A DNA stretch of 64,000 bases from Nymphaea colorata (lineage: Eukaryota > Streptophyta > Magnoliopsida > Nymphaeales > Nymphaeaceae). Positions 34,594 through 46,442 of the stretch are shown one piece after another. The translations under genes and the position numbers were made by a program. Below the pieces are notes generated by a model. It made no database searches. It had not been told where the DNA came from and saw only the letters and a program-made list of their open reading frames with translations. Where the stretch lies: contig NC_045144.1 of the NCBI RefSeq assembly GCF_008831285.2, positions 3,836,268 to 3,900,267 of the forward strand, given 5' to 3'. Positions within the stretch are counted from its first letter, which is position 1. Every line of letters starts with the position of its first letter.

Positions 34594-34690
34594 CAGAATG
34601 GCTTGGGCACCAAGAGCCAAGGCTTTCAACATGCCTGTCCAATGCCTAATTCCTCCATCAAGTAGAACAAGAACTTTACCAGCGATATTG
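34594..34690 (-). pseudogene. Fragment of (S)-2-hydroxy-acid oxidase (glycolate oxidase family)
   Basis: The minus strand reads GKVLVLLDGGIRHWTG followed by MLKALALGAQAIL and a GT donor. In this FMN-dependent peroxisomal family the equivalent block is a highly conserved LDGGxRRGTDxxKALALGA. Here the second Arg of the RRG motif is His and the next residues are WTG, so flavin phosphate binding would be damaged. No other exon of the gene was found within 1 kb on either side, so this is an isolated relic. Confidence 0.72.
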
Positions 34691-37503
34691 AACATGGAAC
34701 AATTTTGTAGAGACCTCCCAAAAGTTGAGATTCACAGTGAGGAGGTTGTGTACGGATATCATTCTCCATCATGATAACAGCGAGGAAATGGATACATATT
34801 GCACTAACCAGCAGTTCAAGGATCCTAAAGAAGACCAAAGAGCACATCAGTGTCCCACTTAAGCCTTCCCATCCCAACAGAAAGAGCAAAGCAGACTAAC
34901 CCTAATCTTCCATGCAGGCAAATTAATGTGAATCGTTGTTTTTAGGGGGGAATGTAGACACTGGGAAGGGAACAATGGCATCAAATGTTTGCAAGATAGT
35001 ACAACAGAAAATTCAATAATTCTGCATAAGGATTCAAAACGGAAGGTACATTCAAAAGGTCTCCAAAGTCACAAAACCCACGCTTAGGAGCAACTGTCAA
35101 CGAATGTATTTAAGAGATTATGCAAAATGACTTCCAAGATTTAAGTGACTTTAACATTGTACAGACATTCAGAAATCCCCAGTTACTTGGAGGAGATTCT
35201 GCACACAAATCCTTTAGAATCATCACTTCCTTGTGAAGAAACAACTGCTAAATTACTACAATAAAATGTGAGCATCCGTTGTATAAGCAAGACCATCAAT
35301 ACAAATTAACCAAAGCAAGCCTCCTCAAGATGTCAAACTCTCCTCCACGCATATACGAAACAAATGCAGATCCAGGAGTTTGCACACACAAATTCTTCTG
35401 CCAAACAATGCAGTAATTAAAAAGCATCACTATCCCAATCTAATCATCCTAAGACACTAAAACATCAACAAAAAAATTGATGGTTTGGCAATTAGGTGAA
35501 TGTATATCTGGCCGTTATAAAACGATAACCTCCATTAGCCAAAAAAGTCCAGTTACATGATTTCCTGTAGGTAGGTCCAGGTTGAACATTTATTATATGA
35601 ATTATTATCTCAATGCTTGGTGAAATCTCATCAGACTGCATGCTGCTTTGATGCTTATGTCCACGATGCCTTATAGTTACAAATTTGTTTATGATCATTC
35701 TCCACACCATTGGTCTCCATAATCTCCTCTAATTCCTTCTCTATTGATGTATTGCACATTAAAACGGTGCTCAAAAGGGATAGAATTATTATTATGTATG
35801 TGCGTAACTGCTTACTCTTAGACGATTTTGTTATGATCAGTTTGGTGGTTTCGACTTATGAATTTTGCTTAATATCTTGATCACTTATGAATTTTGCTTA
35901 ATATCTTGATCTTGCCTTATCCCGACGGCACTAGAAGGGAAGTCAAAACTGCTAGCCTCATAATCATTATTCCGAAATCTAGAAAATGCTAATATGTGAT
36001 CTCTGGTGATGGTTTTCTGTTTAGATGCCGATCGTGTAAAAAAAAAAAAGGCATAGTATTGTCATTGTAGCTGTAATTGACGTGTGGACATGGTGAGTGC
36101 AGCTTCACAAAAGAAACTCAACGAGGCATGCTTGAATGTTCAGATGCAGCAAACCGACTCGCTGCCCTCAGGCAGGTTGGTTTTCACCAATATTGAAGAC
36201 GGTATTAAGGAGGCTGTGGACAGTTTGCGGGACAGATCAGGCTCCCTTGCCTCTTCTTGATTGGCCGGTTGCTGTTTTTCGTTTGAGCAGATTATTTGTC
36301 AAGTTTGCATGTCGACCTTTTATTAAGCATTTAAAGAAAAGTTTATTATCCTGACAAAAGTAAAACATTTACTCCTATAAGTTGACGCATGTATAGACCA
36401 GTCTTCTGCTCCTCGACTTCCAATCAAGGGCTTCTTCTGAATGAGGTGTTCATTTCTTCTAATGTTTACCGGTAGATGACTTTCCTTTGCCCAAAATCGC
36501 TACATTCTTCAGCGATATCGTCAAATTTTTATAGCTCTTGGAAGCGATCCAGATTTGTTGCATCCCATTAGGCGGCGTAGTCTTACTCTCAAGTCTTGAC
36601 AGCAAAAGTTGGTAGTATCTGTGCGGGGGACCTTCTTTTCACAAGAAAAGAAAAAGAAAAACGAATTACGGTACTGATTTTTGAAGGGTGAGGCCCACGG
36701 GAAGTTGTCATTGTGTTAGATAGCCGAGCAGTTTGGAGGACCAGACTCGTTAAAGCACCGGAATCTGGCAAGGAATAAAAACCACGTCATGTTGTAGAGG
36801 TGGACACCAAATACAGACGGCAAATTTGGAGTTGAGAGAGCAGAAGGCTGATGTAGTAAGGCTATCAAAGGCGCTTCCGCAAGATTGTGGCATTTGATTC
36901 GTCGCATTTTGGGTTGCCTGTGCTCCCTTCCCCCACTTTTCCTCTCTCTCTCTCTCTCTCTCTCTCACGTCCTTTATCTTTGGCACGTGAAAAAAGCAGT
37001 TTTGGCAGTCTTTGTTACATGGCATTTTTCAGGAAAAAGGGGGGTCAGATTCCACAGAGGGCAGTGCACCCACCATGTGCTTCTCCTTCCATAACAACTC
37101 ATTTTAGCTAACTCCATCCATTGCCTCGTGATCTCTACCTGTGAACAGGCAAGTATTTATCCCGCACTCACGTTGATGCATTTGGGGTTTCTCTTTTTTT
37201 TTCTTCATGTCTACCTTTTTTCTTATTGGCAGTTGACTTGTTCATCCTTATTTTAGGAAACAGACAAATGCACCTCCATTTTATCCATTTCAACTTTGTT
37301 TTTTTTTGTTTTTTTTGAATGGAGAGGACACAAATGTTTTTCTGAAAAAAGCAAAAAAAATGAATAAGATGAACTAATGTTTAGGTAATCTTTTAAACAG
37401 ACGATCTTATTTTTGCTGATAACATGAGTTTGGAATGCTGCCAACAACAGTTGCATCGGCAAAGGATGGCGGATTTTTGCTAGAGATGAGCGAGGAACAG
37501 ATT
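34691..37503. other. Intergenic DNA upstream of the START gene
   Basis: Contains a 57-codon plus-strand frame at 36090-36260 (MVSAASQKKLNEACLN and LVFTNIEDGIKEAVDSLRD, ending in a stop). It has plausible protein character but no recognised family, and a possible AG acceptor (GTGAGTGCAG) at its start, so it may be a terminal exon of something. A (CT)n run lies at about 36942-36966. The rest is AT-rich. Confidence 0.35.
35854..35911. repeat. 29-bp perfect tandem duplication
   Basis: ACTTATGAATTTTGCTTAAT and the following ATCTTGATC occur twice head to tail with no difference. Confidence 0.95.
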
Positions 37504-37513
37504 TCTATATATA
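37504..37513 (+). promoter_or_regulatory. TATA box candidate for the START gene
   Basis: TCTATATATA lies 262 bases before the proposed start codon. A start site about 30 bases downstream would fall next to the CT-rich CTCTCTTTCTTTCTCTC run and give a leader of roughly 235 bases. Position only; not tested. Confidence 0.5.
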
Positions 37514-37774
37514 GTTGCCATCAGGCAGCCCTCTCTTTCTTTCTCTCTTGCCATAAATAAAATATGTCAAAAGCATAGTGGAAGTTGCGGGGCGCACGTT
37601 ACATCGACCAAACTGCACATGAAACTGCCGGGAGGAACAGAATCATTGACGTTGCACGTGCTTTGCTTCCATAACCACTGAGTTCTTTGGGGGGCTGAAG
37701 ACCCATAATCTATCTTTCTCCCTTCTTTTTCCAACTTCAATCGATGTGGGAACAGTGCACAGTAGTACCGAAAC

Positions 37775-40135
37775 ATGAGTAAAATGGAGGCCCGCAGAAG
37801 CTGGTAAGAACTGAAGCTATGTCTTCTTCCCCTGCCATCACGTTCTACTACTACTGCCACCACCACCATCGTCCTGTTTCCATGTGTTTTAGCCTTTCAG
37901 GGCTTTTAATAAGCTGTTGGTGGCGGCGTGGCCGTCCGTCGATGTGCGTAGGTCAATAAGCGAGGAATCCCTGCGAAGGTACGTCCACTACGCTAGTGAG
38001 AGTTGCATACAAGACCTCCTATCGGCGTCTGACCCTTCCAAAGTGGACGGATGGAAGGTTGTCGCTCTCAATGCCGGCGGAGTCGAGATTTCCAAGAGAG
38101 ACTCCTCTGGCTCTCACCCCGTCTTTCGCAGTCGTTGGCTGCTCAGATCCGTCTCCGCTCAGCAGTTCATAACAGTAGCCAATGCAATAGATGCCGCAAG
38201 AGTGAGTTTCTGAACCGTTCATGCTTCTTACTCACTTTCCCATTTTCTTTCCCCACTTTCACCTTTTCCTTTGCTTTTGTAAATAAACCGACGAGTACTG
38301 AGGACAACGAAAATGAGACGTGAATTTGATGATCGGAGAGTCTCTCCGAAAGGGAAGGTTCATAATTTTCCATTTGTAACATAGCATATGCATATGATCG
38401 GCATGGTTTCTATGTCTTGTTTCAGCAATGGGATCCTGATCTGGTGGAAGCCAAGTACATAAAGGATATTAATGACAATCTCAGCATCATCGCTCTCAGG
38501 TTCGGCGATGCTTCCAAGCCACTTTTCAAGAATCGGGAGTTCATCGTCTACGAAAGGAGGGAGACCATGGCCGACGGTACCCTGGTGATTGTCCTTCCTC
38601 CTTATGGTCATTCTCTCTCTCTCTCTCTCCTGTACCCATCAAAGCAGAAAGTCAAAAGCGTATGCTTCCGCCCATGGTGTGCATTAATGTAATCAAGCTG
38701 ATGTCTGTTTCTTGGTGTATTAGCAGGTTGTGGCGGTGGCGTCGTTGCCGAAGGAGATCGCGGCTGGGTTGCAGCCGAAGAGGGGCAAAGCGATCAGGGG
38801 ATTGCTTCTTCAGTCGGGTTGGGTAGTTGAGAAGGCCGACGACGACGCCTGCCTGGTCACCTACGTCCTGCAGGTACCCAAACCCAACCCCAACCCAGCT
38901 AATCTGAATTTAGTTGAATAATTGATGCGTCACTTTGGCTAAGCTCTCTATCCTGTAACTATTTTTTTCTCTTCATATTTCGTCCAAGATTTAGATCCAA
39001 GTGGCTGGCTGCTCATTCTGACATTTGGTAAAATGATTTGACCAGCATCCTTATGATTTACAAATCATATACTTTCTATCGATGACATTATGTTACTTTT
39101 ACTAAGAACATCATCTTTGATAAAACGAGAATATAAAGTTTTATTTTTCTTATGAAATGACATTCTCATGGTGAAACAGTCATACCGACTTCGTTGCATC
39201 CCCTTTGTTTGGCCTCGATCGTTTCGGGCCTACCTTTTCCCCGCAATTTTAGAAAGGGGATCATGTTTTCTGATTTTCCTCATTCAGACCTCACGTTTCA
39301 TGAAAACTGCCAAATAAGGGCCTGCAGGAGCTGCAGTTTGCTTGCTTTCGTTAAACATTCTAAAATATCAAGGATATAATTAAAATTCGCATGTAGTAGT
39401 AAAGCTAAAACAGCATGGACGACTGAGGGCGACGTAATTGACATATTCACTAATTTCTGAAAAAGTGGACAGCACGCTGAAGTAATGTTGTTCCTATACT
39501 TGCATGGCAACTAAACAAGGACCATTTTAATAGATGAACTTAACATCAAATAGTAATTCTGGACAAACATAAACAACTTGGCAATTATATATATAATATC
39601 GGTCGATACAACATCTTAAAAAATTAGATCTAACTTCTCCTTTTCAGAAAGTTTCTGTTTCCCTAATTGACTTGTAAAGATGGGTAAACCGAGGCGTCAC
39701 AGGTTTACGCCATCGGTTGTCCGGTGTTTGACGTTTACATTTAAAAATTCTAACTCCCCATATAAATAGGTGCAGCATCTGCTGAAAAATGTAAGTATAA
39801 AGAAAATAATCAAGATTAGATATGTAGATCGGATTTTATAAGGCATAAAAACTAATTAGACTATCTAGGCTACCGATATATATCGGGCGTTGCTAATTTT
39901 ACGGTTAATCAACATCTTTGTGTGCATGCATGAGAAAACAATGCGCATTGATGAAAGCAAGCGAGGAGATGACCCCTGTTTGTATGTGGTATGTTTCTGG
40001 CAGCTGGATCCTGCTGGTTGGCTACCCAAGTTCTTGGCAAACCGGCTCATCACAAAGCTTGTCATGATCATCGACGACCTGAAGAATCTGGTTGAAGAAT
40101 GCCCGCCCCTTGATGGTAGTTCCCCTTCCTCATAG
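37775..40135 (+). CDS. START-domain (StAR-related lipid transfer) protein, five exons
   Basis: Exons 37775-37803, 37901-38201, 38426-38584, 38727-38873 and 40004-40135 join with GT-AG introns of 97, 224, 142 and 1,130 bases to an uninterrupted frame of 255 residues. The start is ATG 37775 (MSKMEARRSW); the second ATG at 37784 is an alternative. Exon 2 opens after CCTTTCAG and contains DGWKVVALNAGGVEISKRD; exon 3 contains QWDPDLVEAKYIKDI; exon 4 contains VVAVASLPKEIAAG; exon 5 contains the START signature LDPAGWLPKFLANRL and a C-terminal helix. START domains bind lipids in a deep pocket closed by that helix. No homeobox, kinase, transmembrane or signal segment is seen, so it should be a small soluble START-only protein. 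All junctions keep frame and there is no damage. The substrate cannot be inferred. Confidence 0.88.
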
Positions 40136-41660
40136 ACCATCATCACTTTCAGCCACGATGTTAACAAGGATCATGTACCATGTGCAGCCTGCCAGTGCCA
40201 TGCTTGTCCTTGTCGCCATATACACATAACTCAATATAGTGTGTGCGTGTATACATAAGCAGAATGTAGTGTATGCACCCTGACTATACATAAGCAACTT
40301 GGCTTACTGTCAGCTCATGCAGACATGATAACAAAGCCCAATTGAGTGAGAGTCTACAGAGAGAAAACAACCCCCTTAGCCGCATCAGTATTTGAAAAAG
40401 GTTTCTTTTCCACTGTCTTTTACACTTTGTAGGGGCTCCGGAGAGAGCATTTCAATCTTTCGAGCACCTCATCACCTTGTTTGTGTTTTAAGGCCCCAAC
40501 GTAATGCTTGTTTGAGGCAGCAAGCGTTCATGAACTTTTCAAAGAAGGTGAAGCAAACCCCCCAATTGATTGTCTGAATCAAGTGAAGTAACCGAAAGTC
40601 TATGAGATCCAACTGCTGACGTTTTGGAATTCTTTGTGATCAATCAGTACTTCCAACAAAATATGGCTCCAGTTCCAAGTTCATGACATGGAACCGAAGT
40701 GACAAATAATTCAAAGAATTCAATAGGTGTTTGCTTATATGCATGCAAGAAAGCTGCACTGGAGAATATATTTTTAGCTACAAGTACGTAGCATTAGACT
40801 ACCTGTCTTCCCACCAGTCAATTAGGTCACATGCTTCGCTTTCTTTTCTGGTCCAGAAGTCTGGATTGCAGATTCATATGATCTTTTCTTGCCTTCAAAA
40901 CACCCTCACCTCAAGTGGAGGGTGAGGCGTCCAACTTCGCACCAATGGTGGCCTCACATGTGAGGCGTAAGGCGTCTGTTTCCAGGCTCAATGTGTTTGT
41001 TTTTAGCTTTTCAATATTTTTTTAAGAAGAAAATTACAGAAAGACGTTCAACTTTTGGACAAATGACCGCCCAATTTTTTATTGTAACATGCGGGCGCCA
41101 AGTTTCGCAGAAACCTTAAATTCCAAAAGTATTTTATAAAACTACCTCGCCCTAGTTTCCACCCAAAATATCCCAAAAAATAATAATAATAAAACGTATA
41201 AAAGTAGTATCACCCTGCTGTCCGGCGAGGGCCTTGCGAGACGAGAGGGAGCCTGTGGAAACACTGACGGATTACTCATGGACATCTTCAGGCTTGGTGT
41301 GTGAGAAGGAACAGTAAGAGGAAGGAAGCCAAGATTTTTTTTTAGGCGAGTCAAACAGTTCAGTCTCTGAATTCAAGTAGGGTCAAATTGAATTTATACA
41401 TGGTGCAACTAAATTTTTTTTATTTTTTCAATATATTTTTTTTTTTCGATTGGCTGGGGTGGAAACATGGCCTAGGTGGCCCTCCCCTCCCTCTGCCCCT
41501 GGCAGCAAGGAACTGTCCCTGCCCACTGACCACCTTGTTACCATCAGCTTTGGCGAACCCCTGCTCCTCGTCTCCTTGCAGCCAACGCTGCTAGCTGCTG
41601 TGGTAGCACCTCCCCACCCCTCTTTTCACCTCCTCTTATCCATGTACTGGCCATAGTGTT
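40136..41660. other. 3' flank of the START gene; no further gene recognised
   Basis: Contains a short hairpin-forming GAGGCG-rich stretch near 40905-40980 and a T-rich run near 41412-41448. Open frames around 41388-41656 are Pro/Ser/Leu-rich reads of CT-rich DNA and are not credible. Confidence 0.4.
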
Positions 41661-41666
41661 GCCTCC

Positions 41667-41908
41667 ATTACGCTCTCCCCATCTGTCAGTGTTGCAACCC
41701 TCTTATTCTCCACCCCAACTTCATCACATCACTCTCCCCATCTTTGAGTGTTGTAATCCTCTTCTTCTCCACCACAACTTCATCACGTTACGCTCTCCCC
41801 ATCTGTCAGTGTTGTAACCCTCTTCTTCTCTAGCACAACGTCATCACATTACACTTTCCCATCTGTCAGTGTTGTAACCCTCTTCTTGTCCACCACAACT
41901 TCATCACA
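41667..41908. repeat. 61-bp minisatellite, four copies
   Basis: The unit contains CTCTCCCCATCTGTCAGTGT, then TGTAACCCTCTTCTTCTCCA, then CCACAACTTCATCACAT. Four head-to-tail copies with point differences fill about 242 bases. Confidence 0.93.
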
Positions 41909-42249
41909 CAATGATGAAAACAAACCCTTAACTTGATCTCCCTACCTCTTAGAAAAGCACAAAAATCCGCTTGAATAGCCAAACAAAGATCCCCAAGCTC
42001 CCCAACTCTCCCCTTCGTTCCCGTGTCAAATCAGGCTCTTACGATTTAGAATTACAGAAAATTAGAAATTCTCCTTCCAATCAGCACTTTTATTGACATC
42101 AATTACTAGAATCAACTTAGAACAAATAATCAAATAAACAATGAGAATGAATCAAGTAATCAACTCCGTGGATAAAAGAAATAAAAGATAAAATAGCCGA
42201 AGGGAAGGTAGCATACATAAACCAAGATGCCGAATGAGGAAGGTGAGTC

Positions 42250-45200
42250 GTTGCTGAGACAAGGATTAGGTAAAAAGATCTGCAAGCTGACCTTCGGTTG
42301 TGACGAATTGAGTATTCATATTCCCCAGTTCGACTTGTTCTCGAACAAAATGATAATCGAGTTCCAAATGTTTCATACGTGAATCAAAGACTGACTTGAT
42401 AGTGGTATGTAGTGCCGAAATGTTGTCACCCAATAAAATAGGAGCTTTGGAGAGGTAGACACCTACATCTTGTGAAATAAAGGTAAGCCATTTAATTTCA
42501 GGAGCAGCTCCGGTGAGGGCCCGGTATTCAGTTTCATAGGACGAGCGAGTAACAGTTAGTTGTTTCTTAGAACTCCAAGATATACAATTTGGACCAAGAA
42601 ATGTGCAATATCTGGAAGTCGATCGGCGTGTATCTGGACAGCCTGCCCAGTCTGCATCAGAGTATGCTCGGAGAGTCAAATCTTGTGATTTATAAAACTG
42701 GATACCATATTGAGATGTGCCTTGAACATGTCTTATAACGCGTTTCAGGATTTGAAAATGCTTCATTGTTGGGGCATGCATGAATGGACATGCAAAATTT
42801 ACTGAATATGAGAGATCCGGCTGTATAAAGGTCAGGTATTGAAGTGCCTCTGCAAGACTCCGATATGCGGTAGCATTGGAATAAGGAGGATCATTTTTCT
42901 CAGGAGATTTGGAACCGACAATAATAGGTGTGCTCACCATTTTACATTGTTGCATTTGTGCTCTAGAGATAATGTCTTGATCATATTTAGATGATGCATA
43001 AATAAACCTTTGGAAGTCCATGCAACTTGAATTCACAAGAAATAATTCAGATCACCCAGATCATTAATAACAAATTATTGTCTGACGATGACGATGAAAG
43101 ACATTATAAATGACCTGTAAGAATGATATCATCAACATATAGTAATAGAATAGTGACAGATTTTTCAAGTCTGTGAACAAAAGGAGACGGATCGGTGACA
43201 CTGGAAATGAAGTCCATAGAGAATAGGAATTGAGCAAATCAGTCATACTACGCCCGAGGTGCTTGTTTCAATCCATAAATATCTCATTTTAACCTACAAA
43301 CATGATTTGGCTTGGACGGATATTTAAATCCAAAAGGTTGCTCAATATAAACTAGCTCACGTAGATGGCCATTAAGAAATGCATTTTTGACATCTAATTG
43401 TTTGAGAGGCCAATCAAATGCAAGAGCTAGACTAAGTACGATTCTTATAGTAGCAAATTTTACCACTGGTGAGAAAGTTTCCAAGAAGTACAGTCCTTGA
43501 ACTTGGCTATATCCTTGTACTACGAGATGCACTTTGAGCCTTTCAAGCTGCCATATCTTTTGAGTTTAGTTTTGAAGACTCAGCGGCTCCCGATCACATG
43601 CATGTTTGGTGTATGAGGCACGAGATCCCAAATATGATTTTCCTGTAAAGCAACCATTTCTTCTTTCATAGTCTGATACCAGCCTGGGTGTTTAAGGGAA
43701 AGGGTGTAATATGATGGTTCAATTGGAATGGATGAAGTAGTAAGGACATACTTAGGTTTAGGTTTAACAATGCCGTATTTGGATCGAGTAATCATAGGAT
43801 GAGTTGAGGAGGAGGTAGTCGATGGGACTAAAGGTGAACTTGGTGGCTCGAGTTGGAGAAGTGATGTAGGGGCTGGTATGGGTATAGGTGGTGAAGGAGA
43901 AGGTTCTTCGGAATTATGCATTTGGGCTAGACGTTGTGATTTAAGATGAGGCTCATCGGATGAATCTGAAAAGGATACAAAGTCGGCATTAGAGGTTACG
44001 GGTCTAGGAGTTGGTGTAGTGATTTGCTATATCCAAGAAATACACAGGGTAATGACTTGGGCTGAAACTTATGATTTGTATATCTTCAAATGTAAGGATG
44101 ACATCTGGATCTAAAGGCACAAAGACAAGAATAATCAGGCCGTTCCTTGAAAAGCAACTCATACGGACTTTGCATGTGCAAGACTTGTGAAGGAAGTAAG
44201 TTGATAAACCATACTGCAGTGAAAAAAGCCTCGATCCAATATTGAGCTGGAAGATGACTATGAAATAACATAGTAAGACCCAATTTTGTAACTGATCTAT
44301 GTTTTCTTTCCACCATACCATTTTGCTTTGGCGTCTTCTGATAGGATTTTTGATGTTTGATGTCGTTCTCCTTTAACTAATTCATGAGAACCAAACTGTT
44401 AAACTTGCCCCCTTCATCACTTTGAAAAACTCTGAGCTTTGCATCAAATTGTGTTTGAATCATTTTGTGAAATTCAAGAAATTTGGCAAAAAATTCAGAT
44501 TTCTGTTTTAGAGGATAAATCCATGAATATCTAGAGAATTGATCCACAAAATAATATTTTAGATTCTGGCAAGACGCAACAGGAGCCGGTTCCCATAAGT
44601 CACAATGCACTTTAGTAAATAAAGAATCACAATCATCATCAATAGAAAGAAATGGAAGTCTACATGCCTTCCCCATCTGACAATCAGCACACGTAAAAGA
44701 TTTAGGCAAATTTTCTATCATCACAATAAACTTATTTGCAGTCATAAATTATAACACTTTATGATGTAGATGACCAAGTCGTCCATGCCATTCTTCAAAG
44801 GGAGCTGATAGGAATTGTGCGAATTCCCACATGGATACCGGCAACTCCAATATGTGTAATATCAAGATGTTGGCCATTTCCTACTATGATTTTTTCTGTT
44901 CCTTTATATGGAATTCAGCTTTTGAGTTTATCTGGATCATCAGTCACATGAGAGCTTGCTCCAGTGTCAGGAAACCGGTCTTGATCAGTAGGATCAGTGA
45001 TTTTTATAGCAGCAAATGCCCATGGCATATCACGTGGTTGATAAGCATGATCAAACCTATGATAACATTTAAAAGCACTATGATTATTTAGGCCACAAAT
45101 CTGACATGGTACCTTGGATTTGTTCGTCTCTCCATTGGCCAATCCTTGCTGATTTCGAGTCTGAGTTGCTGGATTGAAGCCACGTCCCTTGGAGTTGAAC

Positions 45201-45720
45201 CGATTGTTATTGGTATTGCACAGATTGTTGTTGTAGTGCTTCTATTATTTTGATTGCTGGACTATTGTGTGAAGAAGGCCATTTGGTTGTTCAACCTAGT
45301 TTCTCCTGCATGTAGATCTTTGATCTTTTCATGCCCTTGAAGTAAAGACACCACATCAAGGTAGGATGGAACTGGCAGCTTGAGGATGGAGGTCATAAAC
45401 AACTCATATCTTGGTCCAAGACCATTAACGAGCCAAAACACTTTATCGTTGTCCCCAAGAGGCTTCTCTATTGCTGCAAGTTCATCACATATAGCTTTAA
45501 AACCAGAAACATATTCAATGACATGCTTATCTTGTTTATGATAGAGTTGTAGCTTTCTTGTCAACATGATCTCCCTGTCTTTCGATTCCTGAGCAAATGC
45601 TGCTGTCAATGTTCTCCATACTTGTGCAGACGACTAAACCTAGGACTTCTTCTCTGAGAGACCCAGTTAGCCAACCTCTTAAAAGACAATCTGATTTTTT
45701 TCAGACTAAAAAATCAGGAT
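42250..45720 (-). mobile_element. Ty1/copia retrotransposon, coding region nearly complete, LTRs not found
   Basis: Read on the minus strand. Gag (UBN2 type, DNDKVFWLVNGLGPRYELF) covers about 45715-45262, with a zinc knuckle CQICGLNNHSAFKC near 45110 and a protease DTGASSHVTD near 44955. GAG-pre-integrase and integrase (SRYSWIYPLKQKSEFF, VVERKHRSV) cover 44745-44086. Reverse transcriptase (VKNAFLNGHL) runs from about 43650 to 43100, and RNase H (YSDADWAGCPDTRRSTSRYC) lies at 43036-42266. Several frameshifts and stops separate the parts, including one through the YVDD catalytic region near 43140. The gag end breaks off at 45720 near the polypurine tract; no LTR pair could be identified. Confidence 0.9.
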
Positions 45721-45758
45721 TTGGTTTGTCTCACGGCTTCACCATTTTCAATACATTC

Positions 45759-46345
45759 AATAAGGAGGAAGGAGGAAGAAGGAGGAAGCAAGGAAGGAGG
45801 GAGGAAGAAGGAGGAGGAATCAGGGAAGGAGGGAGGAGGAAGAAAGGAGGGAGGAGGAAGAAGGGAAGGAGGGAGGAGGAAGAAGGGAGGGAGGAGGAAG
45901 AAGGGAAGGAGGGAGGAGGAAGAAGGGAGGGAGGAAGAAGAAGGAGGAAGAAGGGAAGGAGGGAGGTGGAAAAGGGAGGCGGAGAAGGAAGGATCAGAAA
46001 GGGAAGGGAGGCGGAGGAAGAGGGAGGAGGAAAAAGGGAAAGAGGGGGAGGAAGAAGGAAGGCGGAAAAGGGAAGAAGGGAAGGGAGGCGAAGGAAGAGG
46101 GAGGAGGAAGAAGGGAGGCAGAAAAAGGAGGAAGGGAAGGGAGGCGGAGGAGGAAGAAGGGGGAAGAACGGAGGCAAAGGAGGAAGAACGGAGGCGAAGG
46201 AAGAGGGAGGAGGAAAAGGGAAGAAGGGAAGGGGGGCAGAGGAAGAGGGAGAAGGAAGGGGAGGGAGGAGGAAGGGAGGCGGAGGAAGAGGGAGAAGGAA
46301 GGGAGGCGGAGGAAGGAGAAAGAAGAGAAGGAAGGAGGAGGAGGA
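45759..46345. repeat. ~590-bp polypurine tract (AGG/GAAGG)n
   Basis: Almost every base on the plus strand is A or G, built from GGAGGAAGAAGGGA-like words; the few pyrimidines are mostly in GGCGGAGG words. Apparent long open frames in all three plus frames and on the minus strand are by-products of this composition. Confidence 0.97.
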
Positions 46346-46361
46346 AGAAGGGCTTACCGTG

Positions 46362-46442
46362 GGTGTTTCTTTCTCCTTCCTCCTCCCTCATTCCCTTCCT
46401 CCTCCCCCTCCTCCTTCCTTTCCTTCTTCCTCCTTCTTCCTC
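46362..46442. repeat. Polypyrimidine tract facing the polypurine tract
   Basis: About 80 bases of CTTCCTCC-type sequence on the plus strand, 16 bases after the purine tract. It is complementary to part of that tract, so the pair could form a hairpin. It also marks the left edge of the tandem unit repeated at 48658. Confidence 0.9.

Noticed and set aside
36887-37111. Ser/Leu-rich frames near the (CT)n run upstream of the START gene
   Set aside because: Microsatellite-driven frames with no start context or splice support.
42000-42250. Possible 3' LTR of the copia element at 42250-45720
   Set aside because: No matching second LTR was found beyond the gag end, and no clear TG/CA borders or target duplication could be set.
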